Shown here: positions 1 to 9,743 of the stretch, one piece after another
Numbering within the stretch: the first letter of the stretch is position 1
How the letters are laid out: each line of letters begins with the position of its first letter
DNA from: CAYWLQ01 sp964458775
Lineage (GTDB): Bacteria; Myxococcota_A; Polyangia; JAAYKL01
Direction of reading: 5' to 3'
Assembly (NCBI GenBank): GCA_964458775.1
Contig: CAYWLQ010000004.1
Coordinates: forward strand, 16,491 to 80,490
DNA length: 64,000 nt
Program-made: the position numbers and the translations under genes
Notes under the pieces: model-generated
What the model was told of the DNA's origin: nothing
The model's database searches: none
The model's input: only the letters and a program-made list of their open reading frames with translations

Positions 1-70
1 TTAGCAATGCAGCAAATTATGGAATTGGCATATCTAAACATGTCAGTTATTCTCTTTTTGGAGAGATCAA

Positions 71-811
71 ATGAGTCGAGGAAGGTCGAAAATTTTGCTT
101 GTTACCGGCGGAGCAAAACGGATTGGTAAGGCCATTGCGATTTCTGCTGCCTCTCAAGGATTCGATGTTGTCATTCACTATCAAAATTCTAAAGCCGAAG
201 CCGAAACAACTGCCGCAGAAATTATCGATCTTGGACGGCGCGCATTTCTTGTCTATGGGGATCTAAACTGTCCGACAATTTCTGAAAATATTCTGAAAAG
301 CGCCTTTGAACAAGCGGGCGGTCTAGATGTGTTGGTTTCAAATGCTTCGATTTTTAATTTTAGCAATCTACTCGACTTTAATATTGAAGAACTGGAAAAT
401 GAAATAAGGGTTAATGCTTTCTCTCCATTGATAATGGCGAGAGCCTTCTCTCGTTTAGTAGATGGCGGTGTTATCATTCATCTGTTGGACTCTCGCATGA
501 CATCTTATGACAAGCTGCACGCAGCATATCACTTTTCAAAGCGAATGCTTTACGACATAACCAGATTACTGGCCATAGAACTGGCTCCCTCTTTTAGGGT
601 TAACGCAGTTGCTCCCGGACTGATACTTCCTCCTCCAAGCGAGCCAATGTCCTATCTAGAGTCTCACCGTACCGACAATCTTCTACACAGATATGGATCA
701 CCGGAAGAAATAGCTTCGGCGGTTATGTTTTTGGTGAACAGTAAATTCATTACCGGTCAGGTAATCTATGTGGACGGCGGCAGAAATCTGAAAGGTTCAG
801 TATACGGATGA
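71..811 (+). CDS. SDR-family pteridine reductase (FolM/PTR1-like)
   Basis: This is a short-chain dehydrogenase/reductase of 246 residues with the N-terminal nucleotide motif TGGAKRIG (residues 12-19); the Arg-Ile-Gly form is typical of pteridine reductases rather than FabG-type enzymes. Asp140, Tyr153 and Lys157 have the spacing of the Asp-Tyr-Lys catalytic set known in Leishmania PTR1. Expected role is NADPH-dependent reduction of dihydropterin or dihydrofolate in the cytoplasm. The start follows a GGAGAG ribosome site. It overlaps folB by 4 bases and heads a folate operon with folB, folK and folE, which supports the pterin role. A general SDR is the alternative, but the motif set and context argue against it. 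Substrate is inferred. Confidence 0.85.
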   Translation: MSRGRSKILLVTGGAKRIGKAIAISAASQGFDVVIHYQNSKAEAETTAAEIIDLGRRAFLVYGDLNCPTISENILKSAFEQAGGLDVLVSNASIFNFSNLLDFNIEELENEIRVNAFSPLIMARAFSRLVDGGVIIHLLDSRMTSYDKLHAAYHFSKRMLYDITRLLAIELAPSFRVNAVAPGLILPPPSEPMSYLESHRTDNLLHRYGSPEEIASAVMFLVNSKFITGQVIYVDGGRNLKGSVYG

Positions 812-1203
812 TTGATAGAGAAAAAAATATTTGTCGCTCGACCCTGGATCGGATAACTATTAGAGAGTTAAAGGCCAGAACTTTTGTTGGTTTTAACGAC
901 TGGGAACAAGAAAAGAAACAAGAAGTGTCAATCACAATAGCATTGCACGCTGACTTAACCGTTGCATGTCATAGTGATAAGGTGGAAGACACAATCGATT
1001 ATAAAATAATTAAAAATCGTGTACTCACTTTTGTTGAAAACAACAGGTTCAATCTAATAGAAAAAATGTCCGAAGATATTGCTAAGTTGTGTTTGGAGAA
1101 TACTCAAATTGAAATTGTGGAAGTTACGGTTAATAAAGGTTCTGCTTTACGTTTTGCCGATAGCGTTGAAACCAATATCATTCGTTATAAAAAGCATGTC
1201 TGA
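808..1203 (+). CDS. folB: Dihydroneopterin aldolase
   Basis: FolB converts 7,8-dihydroneopterin to 6-hydroxymethyl-7,8-dihydropterin and glycolaldehyde in folate synthesis. The 131-residue protein has the family layout: an N-terminal strand leading to VGFNDWEQEKKQEV, then DTIDYK, the helix NLIEKMSEDIA, and a C-terminal strand EVTVNKGSAL carrying the expected catalytic-region Lys. The length is normal for FolB (about 120). Its ATG overlaps the stop of the preceding reductase gene by 4 bases and its end overlaps folK by 8 bases, indicating translational coupling. The Asp-Tyr pair at the pterin pocket and the operon neighbours make the call firm. Confidence 0.9.
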   Translation: MIDREKNICRSTLDRITIRELKARTFVGFNDWEQEKKQEVSITIALHADLTVACHSDKVEDTIDYKIIKNRVLTFVENNRFNLIEKMSEDIAKLCLENTQIEIVEVTVNKGSALRFADSVETNIIRYKKHV

Positions 1204-1744
1204 AAATAACATACTGACTGTTGCTTATATTTTAGCAGGATCTAATATAGATCCTATCCCAAATATTACTAACGGTCTTGTTATCCTGTCAGAATCTGTA
1301 ACTGTTTTGGATATATCAACACATTATTCTTCTCGCCCGACTTTGCGAAAGAATCAACCCAACTTTGTCAACGGTGTTTGGAAAATTGAAACCGACCTTG
1401 ACCCGGTATCGCTGCAATTCGGCTTGCTTCGTGAAATAGAAAATCAGCGCGGAAGAGAGCGAACATCGGACAAACACGCTGCTCGCACTTTAGATTTGGA
1501 TTTGCTGCTTTTCGGCAATACAATAATGAAAACTGAACAACTGATTCTTCCTGCAAAAGAAATCTATCAATACCTCCATGCAGCAATACCTTTGGCGGAT
1601 ATTGCGCCGAATTTGATTTTGCCGGATATAAACAAGAGAGTTTGTGATTTAAAAATGCCGCAAGATAAAAACGAGCTTGTGCCGATGCCGGAGCTGACTG
1701 TTTTTCTGAAAGGAAAAATACAAAATGAATTTGGAAAAAATTAG
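1196..1744 (+). CDS. folK: HPPK (2-amino-4-hydroxy-6-hydroxymethyldihydropteridine pyrophosphokinase)
   Basis: FolK transfers pyrophosphate from ATP to 6-hydroxymethyl-dihydropterin, the step after FolB. I start it at the ATG at 1196 (182 residues), not at the longer upstream frame, because the upstream part lies entirely inside folB and is unlike HPPK, whereas homology begins at AYILAGSN, matching the usual N-terminal LGSN segment. The diagnostic RTLDLDLLLFG motif (Asp pair binding magnesium) is present, preceded by RGRERTSDKHAA. The C-terminal region runs to DLKMPQDKN. It overlaps folB by 8 bases and folE by 20. FolP and FolC are not in this window. Confidence 0.9.
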   Translation: MSENNILTVAYILAGSNIDPIPNITNGLVILSESVTVLDISTHYSSRPTLRKNQPNFVNGVWKIETDLDPVSLQFGLLREIENQRGRERTSDKHAARTLDLDLLLFGNTIMKTEQLILPAKEIYQYLHAAIPLADIAPNLILPDINKRVCDLKMPQDKNELVPMPELTVFLKGKIQNEFGKN

Positions 1745-2288
1745 TCAATTAGTTAGGGAGTTGTTAATTGAAATCGGAGAAGACCCTGATCGCGAGGGCT
1801 TACAAAAAACCCCGGAGCGAGTCGCTCGCGCATATGCAGAGTTGACCAAAGGATACAGACAAATTCCCGAAGACATTATTAACAATGCTGTTTTTAAATC
1901 TGAATCAAACAACATGATTATTGCGAGAGACATAGAAGTATTCAGCATGTGTGAGCATCACATGTTACCGTTCTACGGCAAATGTCATGTAGGTTATATT
2001 GCCAATGACAAAGTTTTAGGGTTAAGCAAAATAGCTCGTATTGTTGACCTCTATTCAAGACGACTCCAAATTCAAGAGCGACTTACCGCTCAGATTGCCG
2101 AGCAAATCAAAGACGCTGTAAATGCAGAAGGAGTCGGCGTAGTAATGGAATGCCGCCATTTATGCATGATGATGCGCGGAGTAGAAAAACAAAACTCTGT
2201 CATGACCACATCATCGGTTCTAGGCTCAATCCACAATGAACCGGAAGCACGCGCTGAATTTTTAACTCTTATTAATCGTTCTGTTTAG
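1725..2288 (+). CDS. folE: GTP cyclohydrolase I
   Basis: FolE (type I) converts GTP to 7,8-dihydroneopterin triphosphate, the first step of pterin synthesis. The 187-residue protein shows GEDPDREGLQKTPERVA at the N-terminus, the zinc-binding FSMCEHHMLPF segment (Cys76 and His79) and the second zinc Cys147 in ECRHLCMMMRGV. Lys, Arg and His residues of the GTP pocket (LSKIARI, QERLT) are in place. The gene starts inside the end of folK (20-base overlap) and is the last gene of the pterin operon. The next gene downstream is on the opposite strand. The intact CEHH motif indicates the zinc-dependent type IA enzyme rather than FolE2. Confidence 0.95.
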   Translation: MNLEKISQLVRELLIEIGEDPDREGLQKTPERVARAYAELTKGYRQIPEDIINNAVFKSESNNMIIARDIEVFSMCEHHMLPFYGKCHVGYIANDKVLGLSKIARIVDLYSRRLQIQERLTAQIAEQIKDAVNAEGVGVVMECRHLCMMMRGVEKQNSVMTTSSVLGSIHNEPEARAEFLTLINRSV

Positions 2289-2334
2289 TATATATTTGAA
2301 AAATAAGTTCTATGAACATGCGCAAAAACCCAAT

Positions 2335-5300
2335 CTACTTTAGGTTCAAACGCCTCATCATTTTCTGCAAACCAAATCGGGATATTCCCAACATAGTTGC
2401 TGCTGCAGTTTGATTTCCTTTTGCGTCCCTTAGCGCTGCTGTTAACAGCCTTTTTTTGAGGCGATCCACCTGAAGATTAATGTCCAAATTTGTCTCTGCA
2501 ACACTCATTTCTTCCAATTGTGTTACAATATCTTGAGATAGGTGTTCAGGGCCGATTTCTTTTTCCGAAAGCACAACAGATCTAATAATTTCATTTTCTA
2601 ATTGGCGAACATTTCCGGGCCACGAATAATCAATCAATATTTCTGCTGCTGCTTTAGTAATTAATTTCTTTTGACTGCTGTGTTTGGCAATGAAATGTTC
2701 CGCCAAAAGAAGAATATCTTCTTTTCTTTTTCTAAGCGGCGGCAGTGTTATTTCAATAACATTTAGACGATAATATAAGTCTTCTCTAAAAGAACCCTCT
2801 TTTACGTGTGCTTTTAGGTCTGAATTTGTTGCAGCTAAAATTCTAACATTTACTGTGCGAGTTTTGGTTCCCCCGACAGGTCTAACTTCGTGATTTTGTA
2901 ATACACGAAGTAACTTAGCTTGTATGGAAAGAGGCAGGTCTGCAATCTCATCTAAAAACAGAGTTCCGCCGTCAGCCTCTACAAATAAGCCTCGACTGTC
3001 AACCACAGCTCCAGTAAACGCTCCTTTTGCATGACCAAAAAACACTGACTCCATTAAGGACTCAGGGATGGCAGCACAGTTTTCAGCAACAAATGATTTC
3101 TTCTTTCGAGCACTGTTAAAATGAATTGCACGGGCAACAAGTTCCTTTCCGGTTCCTGACTCTCCGCCGATTATTACCGGAAAATCAGCCGCTACTATTC
3201 TGTCCAATAGACGAAAGAGTTCGACCATCGGTTTTGAATGAGCAACAATTTCATCATATTTATATCTATTAATAAGCTCTGTTGTACGCTTTTCTAATTG
3301 CTCTTTTACTTCCTCAAGTTCTCCTTCACGGCGTTCAAGTTTTCCGGCCAAATCACGATTTAGACGCTCAATACGAGCTTGACGTCTATCCAACTCCAAT
3401 CGCAATCTGGCATTAGTCAGAGCAATTGCCGCTTGGTCTGCCAGTGCTTCAAGAAGTGCTAATCTGGTTTCATCGAAACGACCCGGTTGCTTGCTGTCTA
3501 GATATATTGTTCCCTGAGCCTTTCCATCTACAAGCAAAGGTATTGCAGCAATATATCTAAGATTAAAACGAACTACGCTGATCATTTCGTTAAATCGATC
3601 ATCATCACGTGCATCAGTAGTTAATAACGGCTCTTTCATCTCAAAGGCACGGAGAGCAGCGCCGCGAGAAAAGCCGGCTTCTTCCAAAGACAAAGACTCT
3701 TTGTCCATATTTCTTGCACACCTTATTTTAAGCTCTCCTTTGGGACTAGCAATAAGCAAGAATCCTCGTTCAGCGTGAGTAATATCAAGAGCTGCATCCA
3801 TTATCATTTCTAATAATCGTCCTACACGAAACTCTGAATTGAGCCTGGTATTAATTCTGGCCAAGTGTTCCCATCCGTATGAAGATTCAAAAAGATGAGA
3901 CGATGTTTCTTTGTTTATAATCATATTCATCTCCCTTAAATACGGAGCATCGGCCTTTTGATACAAGGATGGAATTTTTTTCTGCATTGAAGATGTAATT
4001 ATAGATGCAGCTGTAGCCGCACGACAGGATTCTGCCTTTTGACCGGTTGCAAAAGCAGCACGGGCAACCTCAACAAAGGCTTTTAAATGCTCATCTCTGT
4101 AGTAAGCTTGGTCTGTAGGTAATAGGCGAAGTAAATCTTTAAGTGTCAACGCAATGTCACCGTTTGATTTGGTTGTTAGTTTTAACAAGAGTCTTTGATA
4201 TTCCAATTGCAGAGATGCGTTTTTATTATGCGCTGACAAACTAATCTTGTTCAGATAGTGTGTAGCATTTTCAAAATCCCCTATATCAATAGCTAACTCC
4301 GCAAGATGAAGCCGTGCTGAATCTGAAGACAAATCGCTTTTTTCCACGCCCGACCGAGCCTCGGCTTCCTCAAACAGTAACCGAGCTTCATCATAACGGT
4401 TTAGGGCAACAAGAATATCTCCTCTGACACATAAAATGGTGCCGGAAAATTGCGAATTTGAACATCGTGCATCCTCCAAAGCTAAACGAGATACAGTCTC
4501 CGCACCTGCCAAATCTCCGAGTCTAAACAGAAGCTCTGCATAATTTGCTCCAGCCAAAGACAGTTCGCCGGGTCGCCCGAACAGTCTGATTTGTGACAAG
4601 CCTTCTCTATAAGCTTCAAGTGATTCTGAAAATCTTCCCAACTCAGTCAATGCCGCCGCCAAGTTTAAAATGTGGGTGGCTGCACCGTGTCGATCTCCAG
4701 CTTTTTTTGCAAATTTTACAGCTTCTGAATAAAAGGCGGCGGCTTCTATAAAATTTGATGTTCGATGACGCTGCATACCCATAAGGCCGTTGAATCTGGC
4801 TAAGCTTTTGTAGTCATATCGAGATGATGCCTTTTCAATTCCTTGAGCAAAAATGAATAATGCACGATCATCATTACCGCTAGACAAAAAAACAAGACCT
4901 ACAGACGCAGATATTTCACAGTAAACCTCTGATGAAAGTTGCTCAAAAGAAATTTGTTCAACCAGTTTTCTTGCAGATTCCAAATGTCCTCGTTCAAGTT
5001 CGATGCGGGCAATTGTCGATAAGGCTGCCCCTTTTACATCATGATTATTTGATTCTTTAAGTACTTTCAGTATTTCAACTGCTGAGCTTGTTTCTCCCAA
5101 CAGACGGAGAGATAATGCCTGTTCAAGATATGCACTGTCGTTGTTGTTCGAAGCCGTTTCTAACGCCACGCTTACAGTATCAATAGCCAATCTATATTCA
5201 CCTGTTTGACGATACAACCGCGCCAAGAGCACTCTTAATCTACCTTCTTCTTCAGTCGAAAATGCCTTAAGAGAAATCGCTCTTGATAAATAAATAGCAC

Positions 5301-7404
5301 CTCCTGTCAAATCGCCGGCAGCGATCAAAACAATATAGGCATCTTTTGCAGCTGTTTTTGCTCGTTCCCAATCCTCAGCAGCATATGCATGGTCTGCTAT
5401 TTTCCAAGGAGCGGCTGTGCCTGTTTTGTCCAAAAGAATAATGGCTTTTTGATGAAGTTCTCTCAATCTCCTAGAAGAAATCATTGTTGTCAGACGTTTT
5501 GCCGAAAAGGTCTTTAAAGAGATACTACCGTTATCTATGTCAACCCAACCTTGCTTTTCGAGAGTTCTAAGGTATTCCACTAGAATTGCTTCGTTTTGAA
5601 TATGGAAAGTTGATGTTAGACTCTCTAAGGATACCTGTTCCCCAATCACTGCCAAAAACTCTATTGTATTTTTAGCAAGCGGATCCAATCCTTCTAAGAA
5701 GCTCTTTATTGCAGCATCAAGCGGATCCGTTTGAAATAGCAGTTTGTCAAGGTCTGTCTCTTCAAATTTACCGTTAGGACGAGTATCCAGAAGTGCTAAG
5801 AGAATTGCTTCGACAGCAAGCGGAATGCCGCCGGACATGCGATGTATTTTCTTTTGAAACTCAACAGCAGCAGGACGCCCTAAAATCTGGGTTACCATGT
5901 CGCATTCTTCTTCTATAGAAAGGGGCGGAATTTCAAGGATTGGAATATCTACATCAACAGAAGTAACAGTCTTTGGAACCATGCCTCTGATTTCTACTGC
6001 AACAGTAACGGACGGTCCTAAAACCCTGCTCATTCGTCTTAGAAGATGAAGCACAGCTAACGCGATATGAGGATTGTTGTCCTCTATTAGAATAATTGCC
6101 GGATAATTCAGTTTCCAGAAAACTTCCGCTATTTCAGTTATTAAGCTAACTTCATTTGTGCATTCTCGGTTAGGTAATGAATCAATTCTTCCTTCAATCC
6201 AACACTGCAAAAGTTTACAGGTTTCACCGGATGCCCTTACAAGAGAGGTTAGTATGGATCTCAGCGAGCCGCATATCAATTCCGGTGGAGTATTACCTTT
6301 TTCGGCAGCACGAATTTGAGCAGTAACAACAGCTGTTTTGAAAAATCTTGATTTACCCACACCCGGCGGACCGCTTATTGCCAGAGTTTGCACTGAATTA
6401 TTGGGTCTATCCTCAAATATACTAAGCAGCTTTTCCGTTTCTTTCAAGCGTCCCGACAATCGTATACTTCTCGCTTTGGTAACACGACCGCCTTTGTCAC
6501 TTGTACTGTAAGTTTCACATATGATGTCAGACAAACTGTATTGTTGTGTTGCACCTATATTGATTATTAATGAAAGTGCTTTTGAAACATCGCCGGCACA
6601 AAAGAATCTTCGTTCCGCTTTTTGGGATGTCATTCGCTCAATAATTGCGTTTAGGAGATCTGAATCTGTAGCTTTAACAACTGAATGCAAAACATTATTC
6701 GGGTATGGGGGGAAGAAAGCTCTAGGTTTTTTGTCGGTAAGCAACTCAATTAAGGTAATTCCCAAGCTATAAATATCAGATCGTTCCTCAGGAAAACCGT
6801 GAAGCGCTTCTTCTGCTGTATAGCCGATTGTACCCGCTTTTAAACCGTCTGAGACTTTTCCATCTACTGCCAATCCAAAATCAATTAGCCTTACAGTATG
6901 TCCTTCATCACCTACCAAAATATTGGACGGTTTGATATCCCGATGCAGCAACCCATAACGGTGGACAAGATCGAGAGCAGAAGCAACCGCTGAGACAATT
7001 CTTACTGCAGCAGCTACTCTGCCTATTCCAGGCTCTGCAATTGTCTTAATCCACTGATTGGAAGCCGAGCCGTTAACAAATTCGGAGGTGAAAAACATCG
7101 TATCCAAAAGCGGTCCGTCGCGGCCTTCAACTTGGAAAACCTTTCCCAAATCAAACACTTTGACAAGATGAAGATGTTCCATTCTTTTAACCGCTTCAAA
7201 CTCATATCGAAGTAAACTATTTAAGGTAGATTTTGATAATGTTTTTAGTGCTTTTAGATTGTCATTTTCAAGTCGGTCAGATACCAGATAGACTGTTCCT
7301 TGTCCTCCCTTTCCCAAAATGTCGTGAATGATATATCTATTGTTAACAACCGCCTTTTCGACGAGATTTAACCGTTCCGGTTTGTTACACATTTGCTCAA
7401 ACAT
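2335..7404 (-). CDS. Ser/Thr kinase - ATPase - TPR - GAF - sigma-54 activator fusion
   Basis: A single 1689-residue regulator with five parts. Residues 22-285: Hanks-type kinase with GKGGQG (31-36), Lys54, HRD (154-156) and DFG (175-177). Residues 315-600: STAND-like ATPase with GPPGVGKS at 345-352. Residues 680-1150: helical TPR-type repeats. Residues 1180-1335: GAF domain, then a coiled coil. From about 1390: sigma-54 AAA+ domain with GESGTGKE at 1414, an intact GAFTGA loop at 1461, Walker B LFLDEIADLP, and a Fis-type helix-turn-helix at 1650-1689. The start chosen is the ATG at 7404 with GGAG seven bases upstream; a UUG at 7443 would add 13 residues. It probably links signalling to sigma-54 transcription. 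Targets are unknown. Confidence 0.9.
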   Translation of the reverse strand: MFEQMCNKPERLNLVEKAVVNNRYIIHDILGKGGQGTVYLVSDRLENDNLKALKTLSKSTLNSLLRYEFEAVKRMEHLHLVKVFDLGKVFQVEGRDGPLLDTMFFTSEFVNGSASNQWIKTIAEPGIGRVAAAVRIVSAVASALDLVHRYGLLHRDIKPSNILVGDEGHTVRLIDFGLAVDGKVSDGLKAGTIGYTAEEALHGFPEERSDIYSLGITLIELLTDKKPRAFFPPYPNNVLHSVVKATDSDLLNAIIERMTSQKAERRFFCAGDVSKALSLIINIGATQQYSLSDIICETYSTSDKGGRVTKARSIRLSGRLKETEKLLSIFEDRPNNSVQTLAISGPPGVGKSRFFKTAVVTAQIRAAEKGNTPPELICGSLRSILTSLVRASGETCKLLQCWIEGRIDSLPNRECTNEVSLITEIAEVFWKLNYPAIILIEDNNPHIALAVLHLLRRMSRVLGPSVTVAVEIRGMVPKTVTSVDVDIPILEIPPLSIEEECDMVTQILGRPAAVEFQKKIHRMSGGIPLAVEAILLALLDTRPNGKFEETDLDKLLFQTDPLDAAIKSFLEGLDPLAKNTIEFLAVIGEQVSLESLTSTFHIQNEAILVEYLRTLEKQGWVDIDNGSISLKTFSAKRLTTMISSRRLRELHQKAIILLDKTGTAAPWKIADHAYAAEDWERAKTAAKDAYIVLIAAGDLTGGAIYLSRAISLKAFSTEEEGRLRVLLARLYRQTGEYRLAIDTVSVALETASNNNDSAYLEQALSLRLLGETSSAVEILKVLKESNNHDVKGAALSTIARIELERGHLESARKLVEQISFEQLSSEVYCEISASVGLVFLSSGNDDRALFIFAQGIEKASSRYDYKSLARFNGLMGMQRHRTSNFIEAAAFYSEAVKFAKKAGDRHGAATHILNLAAALTELGRFSESLEAYREGLSQIRLFGRPGELSLAGANYAELLFRLGDLAGAETVSRLALEDARCSNSQFSGTILCVRGDILVALNRYDEARLLFEEAEARSGVEKSDLSSDSARLHLAELAIDIGDFENATHYLNKISLSAHNKNASLQLEYQRLLLKLTTKSNGDIALTLKDLLRLLPTDQAYYRDEHLKAFVEVARAAFATGQKAESCRAATAASIITSSMQKKIPSLYQKADAPYLREMNMIINKETSSHLFESSYGWEHLARINTRLNSEFRVGRLLEMIMDAALDITHAERGFLLIASPKGELKIRCARNMDKESLSLEEAGFSRGAALRAFEMKEPLLTTDARDDDRFNEMISVVRFNLRYIAAIPLLVDGKAQGTIYLDSKQPGRFDETRLALLEALADQAAIALTNARLRLELDRRQARIERLNRDLAGKLERREGELEEVKEQLEKRTTELINRYKYDEIVAHSKPMVELFRLLDRIVAADFPVIIGGESGTGKELVARAIHFNSARKKKSFVAENCAAIPESLMESVFFGHAKGAFTGAVVDSRGLFVEADGGTLFLDEIADLPLSIQAKLLRVLQNHEVRPVGGTKTRTVNVRILAATNSDLKAHVKEGSFREDLYYRLNVIEITLPPLRKRKEDILLLAEHFIAKHSSQKKLITKAAAEILIDYSWPGNVRQLENEIIRSVVLSEKEIGPEHLSQDIVTQLEEMSVAETNLDINLQVDRLKKRLLTAALRDAKGNQTAAATMLGISRFGLQKMMRRLNLK

Positions 7405-7559
7405 ATGACAACTCCGTTGTATTAATTGTACAAACCAAAACAATCCTTCCTATCAATTAACCAGAAACAGCATAATTATTCCTGTTGCAATATGCTGTAA
7501 AAATGCATATTTCCAACCTATTAAAGAATTTGCATTTGATAAATGTTACCAAAACCCCA

Positions 7560-7600
7560 TGTCAACAAGGTTGACAAACCTAATTTTACCTGAATATTTT
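7560..7600 (+). promoter_or_regulatory. Putative sigma-70-type promoter with overlapping palindromic operator
   Basis: The 355-base gap between the divergent regulator and histidine kinase genes contains a perfect inverted repeat, TGTCAAC-AAG-GTTGACA (7560-7576). Its right half supplies a consensus -35 TTGACA (7571-7576), followed after 18 bases by TATTTT as a fair -10. A repressor bound to the palindrome would cover the -35. The orientation reads toward the histidine kinase at 7761, leaving a leader of about 150 bases. No other feature is evident in this gap. Confidence 0.45.
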
Positions 7601-7760
7601 TGAACAAGTGTTGTATGTAAGAAAAATACTACACAAAAGAAGAGTTCTAAACACATGTCTATTCAACAAAGAAAAATTTTCTATCCTTAATACGCGCACC
7701 ATGTGCTAAGGTCACGAAGGATATATTTTTTAATTAATACAATCGGTCATGGGAGTTGCT

Positions 7761-9743
7761 ATGGCTAGAGCCTCTTCAAACATTATACTTATTAGTACTT
7801 CAGAGGATACCAAAAGCTTCTTCTCATTTTTGTTTCGTCAACATTTCAAGAAGCACAATCTTATTATTGTTTCTTCACATAGAGATATTGTTACAGAAAA
7901 AGAAAAACTTCAGCTCGATGCAATAATTATTGATGAACCTGCATCTGAACTTGAAACAACCGCAAAAGAACTTTCAGATATGTTTTCTAATCTTTCGTTA
8001 TCCTGCAAGGTCCCATTAATGGCTTTAATAGAGAGCGACGAAGTTTTAAACAAAGCAGACAGGCTACAGTCATTTGGCATTGATGATGTAGTTTTTCGAC
8101 CCATCGATGATAGAGAACTTTTAGTTCGAATAAGAATGATGCTGAGAATAAAAGCTGCTGAAGAAGAAAATAGAATCGCTCGACTTCGTATATTAGAAAT
8201 GGAATCAGCACATCAATCTGAGTTGGTGGCAAAGGAAAAGCGTTATCAACGTTTGGTTGAAATATCACCTGATGCCATTTTGATTTGTAACGAAGGAAAA
8301 ATTACTTTCATAAACAATTCTGGAAAGATGCTTCTTAGACTTAGCAATCCGGAAACCCTTATCGGGCGTCCTTTGATCGACATTATCCATCCGGAATCTA
8401 TTTTCGCCATAAGAAGAATCTTACAAGATTCAGAATCTGCAAAAACCCAAACACCGTTTTCTCTAATTAAGCTCAGGGCCGAAAACGGGTCAGTTGCAAA
8501 TGCAGAAGCGGTTGCAGTACCCTTTGATGACAACGACAACAAAAGTGTTATGTTGGTGTTTCGCGACATAGCAGGAAGACCGGCTATGACTGAAAGATTT
8601 CAACAATCACAAAGAATGGAAGCTGTCGGTCAACTTGCCGGCGGTGTTGCTCACGATTTTAATAATATTCTCACCACGATTAGAGGGTACTCCGATTTGC
8701 TGTTGGACACTCTTAAGAAAGAAGACCCGCTTGTCGAAGATGTTAAGGAAATTAAAAATGCAACTGAACGAGCCGCTTCTCTAACCAGACAATTATTGGC
8801 CTTCAGTAGAAGACAACAGATGGCACCGGCTCCTCTTGATATAAACAGAGTGGTGTCAGACATTCAAAGAATGTTAAAGCGAATGATAGGTGACCATATA
8901 GAACTGATTACTGACTTGGAGCCGGATTTGGGAATCGTAAAGGCCGACAGAAGTCAAATTGAACAGGTAATAATGAATCTATGTGTCAACGCCAGAGATG
9001 CCATGCTTAATGGAGGCACAATAACAATTAGAACCTCCAATATCGAGATAAAAAATGAGAGACCGGAATCGGCTCCCGATATCAGTCCCGGAACCTATGC
9101 TTTGTTAGAAGTAAAGGATACCGGTGTTGGAATCAGTCAGGATATTATTTTTCATATTTTTGAGCCTTTCTTTACAACCAAACCCAAGGACATGGGAACC
9201 GGCTTGGGATTGTCAACAGTATACGGAATCGTAAAACAAAGCGGAGGTGATATTTCTGTACAGAGCACTCCCAATAAAGGAACTGTCTTTAGGATTTATT
9301 TACCCATAGTGTCAGACTATGCTTCAGAAAATTTTATAAAATTTGATCGAGGTCCTGCCGGCGGTTCCGAAACTATTTTATTAGTGGAAGACGATAAAAC
9401 GGTAAGATATTTGGCTAAACGTCTTTTGGAAAGAGCCGGTTACAAAGTAATACCAACAGCCAACGGAGCCGAAGCCCTTTTTCTTGCTGAGCAACACAAA
9501 GGAGATATTCATTTAATACTTACAGATGTGGTAATGCCGGAAATGGGCGGAACAGCGTTGGTAGAGAAACTGGCTAAGAAGCATCGTAATTTAAAAGCCA
9601 TCTTGATGTCAGGATATTCTGACAAAGATGTTATTAAATTTGCTGAGCGGCACTCCGGTGTGGTTTTTCTCCCCAAACCGTTTAGTTATGAAGAGTTGAC
9701 CCAAAAAGTACGATCTGTATTGGATTGTGAAGATAATACTTAA
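7761..9743 (+). CDS. Hybrid sensor histidine kinase (REC-like/PAS/HisKA/HATPase/REC)
   Basis: This is a cytoplasmic 660-residue hybrid kinase with no membrane segment. It has an N-terminal receiver-like domain (about 5-130), a coiled coil (130-160), a PAS domain (about 160-275), a HisKA dimerisation helix with the phospho-accepting His298 in GGVAHDFNNILT, an HATPase domain with N box NLCVNARDAM and G boxes DTGVGI and GTGLGLS, and a C-terminal receiver with phospho-acceptor Asp589 in LILTDVVMP. The start is the ATG at 7761, preceded by GGGAG; an ATG at 7749 has no ribosome site. The N-terminal receiver-like domain has an Asp (AIIIDE) whose function is uncertain. The upstream palindrome may regulate it. 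Confidence 0.92.
   Translation: MARASSNIILISTSEDTKSFFSFLFRQHFKKHNLIIVSSHRDIVTEKEKLQLDAIIIDEPASELETTAKELSDMFSNLSLSCKVPLMALIESDEVLNKADRLQSFGIDDVVFRPIDDRELLVRIRMMLRIKAAEEENRIARLRILEMESAHQSELVAKEKRYQRLVEISPDAILICNEGKITFINNSGKMLLRLSNPETLIGRPLIDIIHPESIFAIRRILQDSESAKTQTPFSLIKLRAENGSVANAEAVAVPFDDNDNKSVMLVFRDIAGRPAMTERFQQSQRMEAVGQLAGGVAHDFNNILTTIRGYSDLLLDTLKKEDPLVEDVKEIKNATERAASLTRQLLAFSRRQQMAPAPLDINRVVSDIQRMLKRMIGDHIELITDLEPDLGIVKADRSQIEQVIMNLCVNARDAMLNGGTITIRTSNIEIKNERPESAPDISPGTYALLEVKDTGVGISQDIIFHIFEPFFTTKPKDMGTGLGLSTVYGIVKQSGGDISVQSTPNKGTVFRIYLPIVSDYASENFIKFDRGPAGGSETILLVEDDKTVRYLAKRLLERAGYKVIPTANGAEALFLAEQHKGDIHLILTDVVMPEMGGTALVEKLAKKHRNLKAILMSGYSDKDVIKFAERHSGVVFLPKPFSYEELTQKVRSVLDCEDNT

Noticed and set aside
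1079..1195. Longer start for folK
   Set aside because: It lies entirely inside folB in another frame; family homology begins only after 1196.
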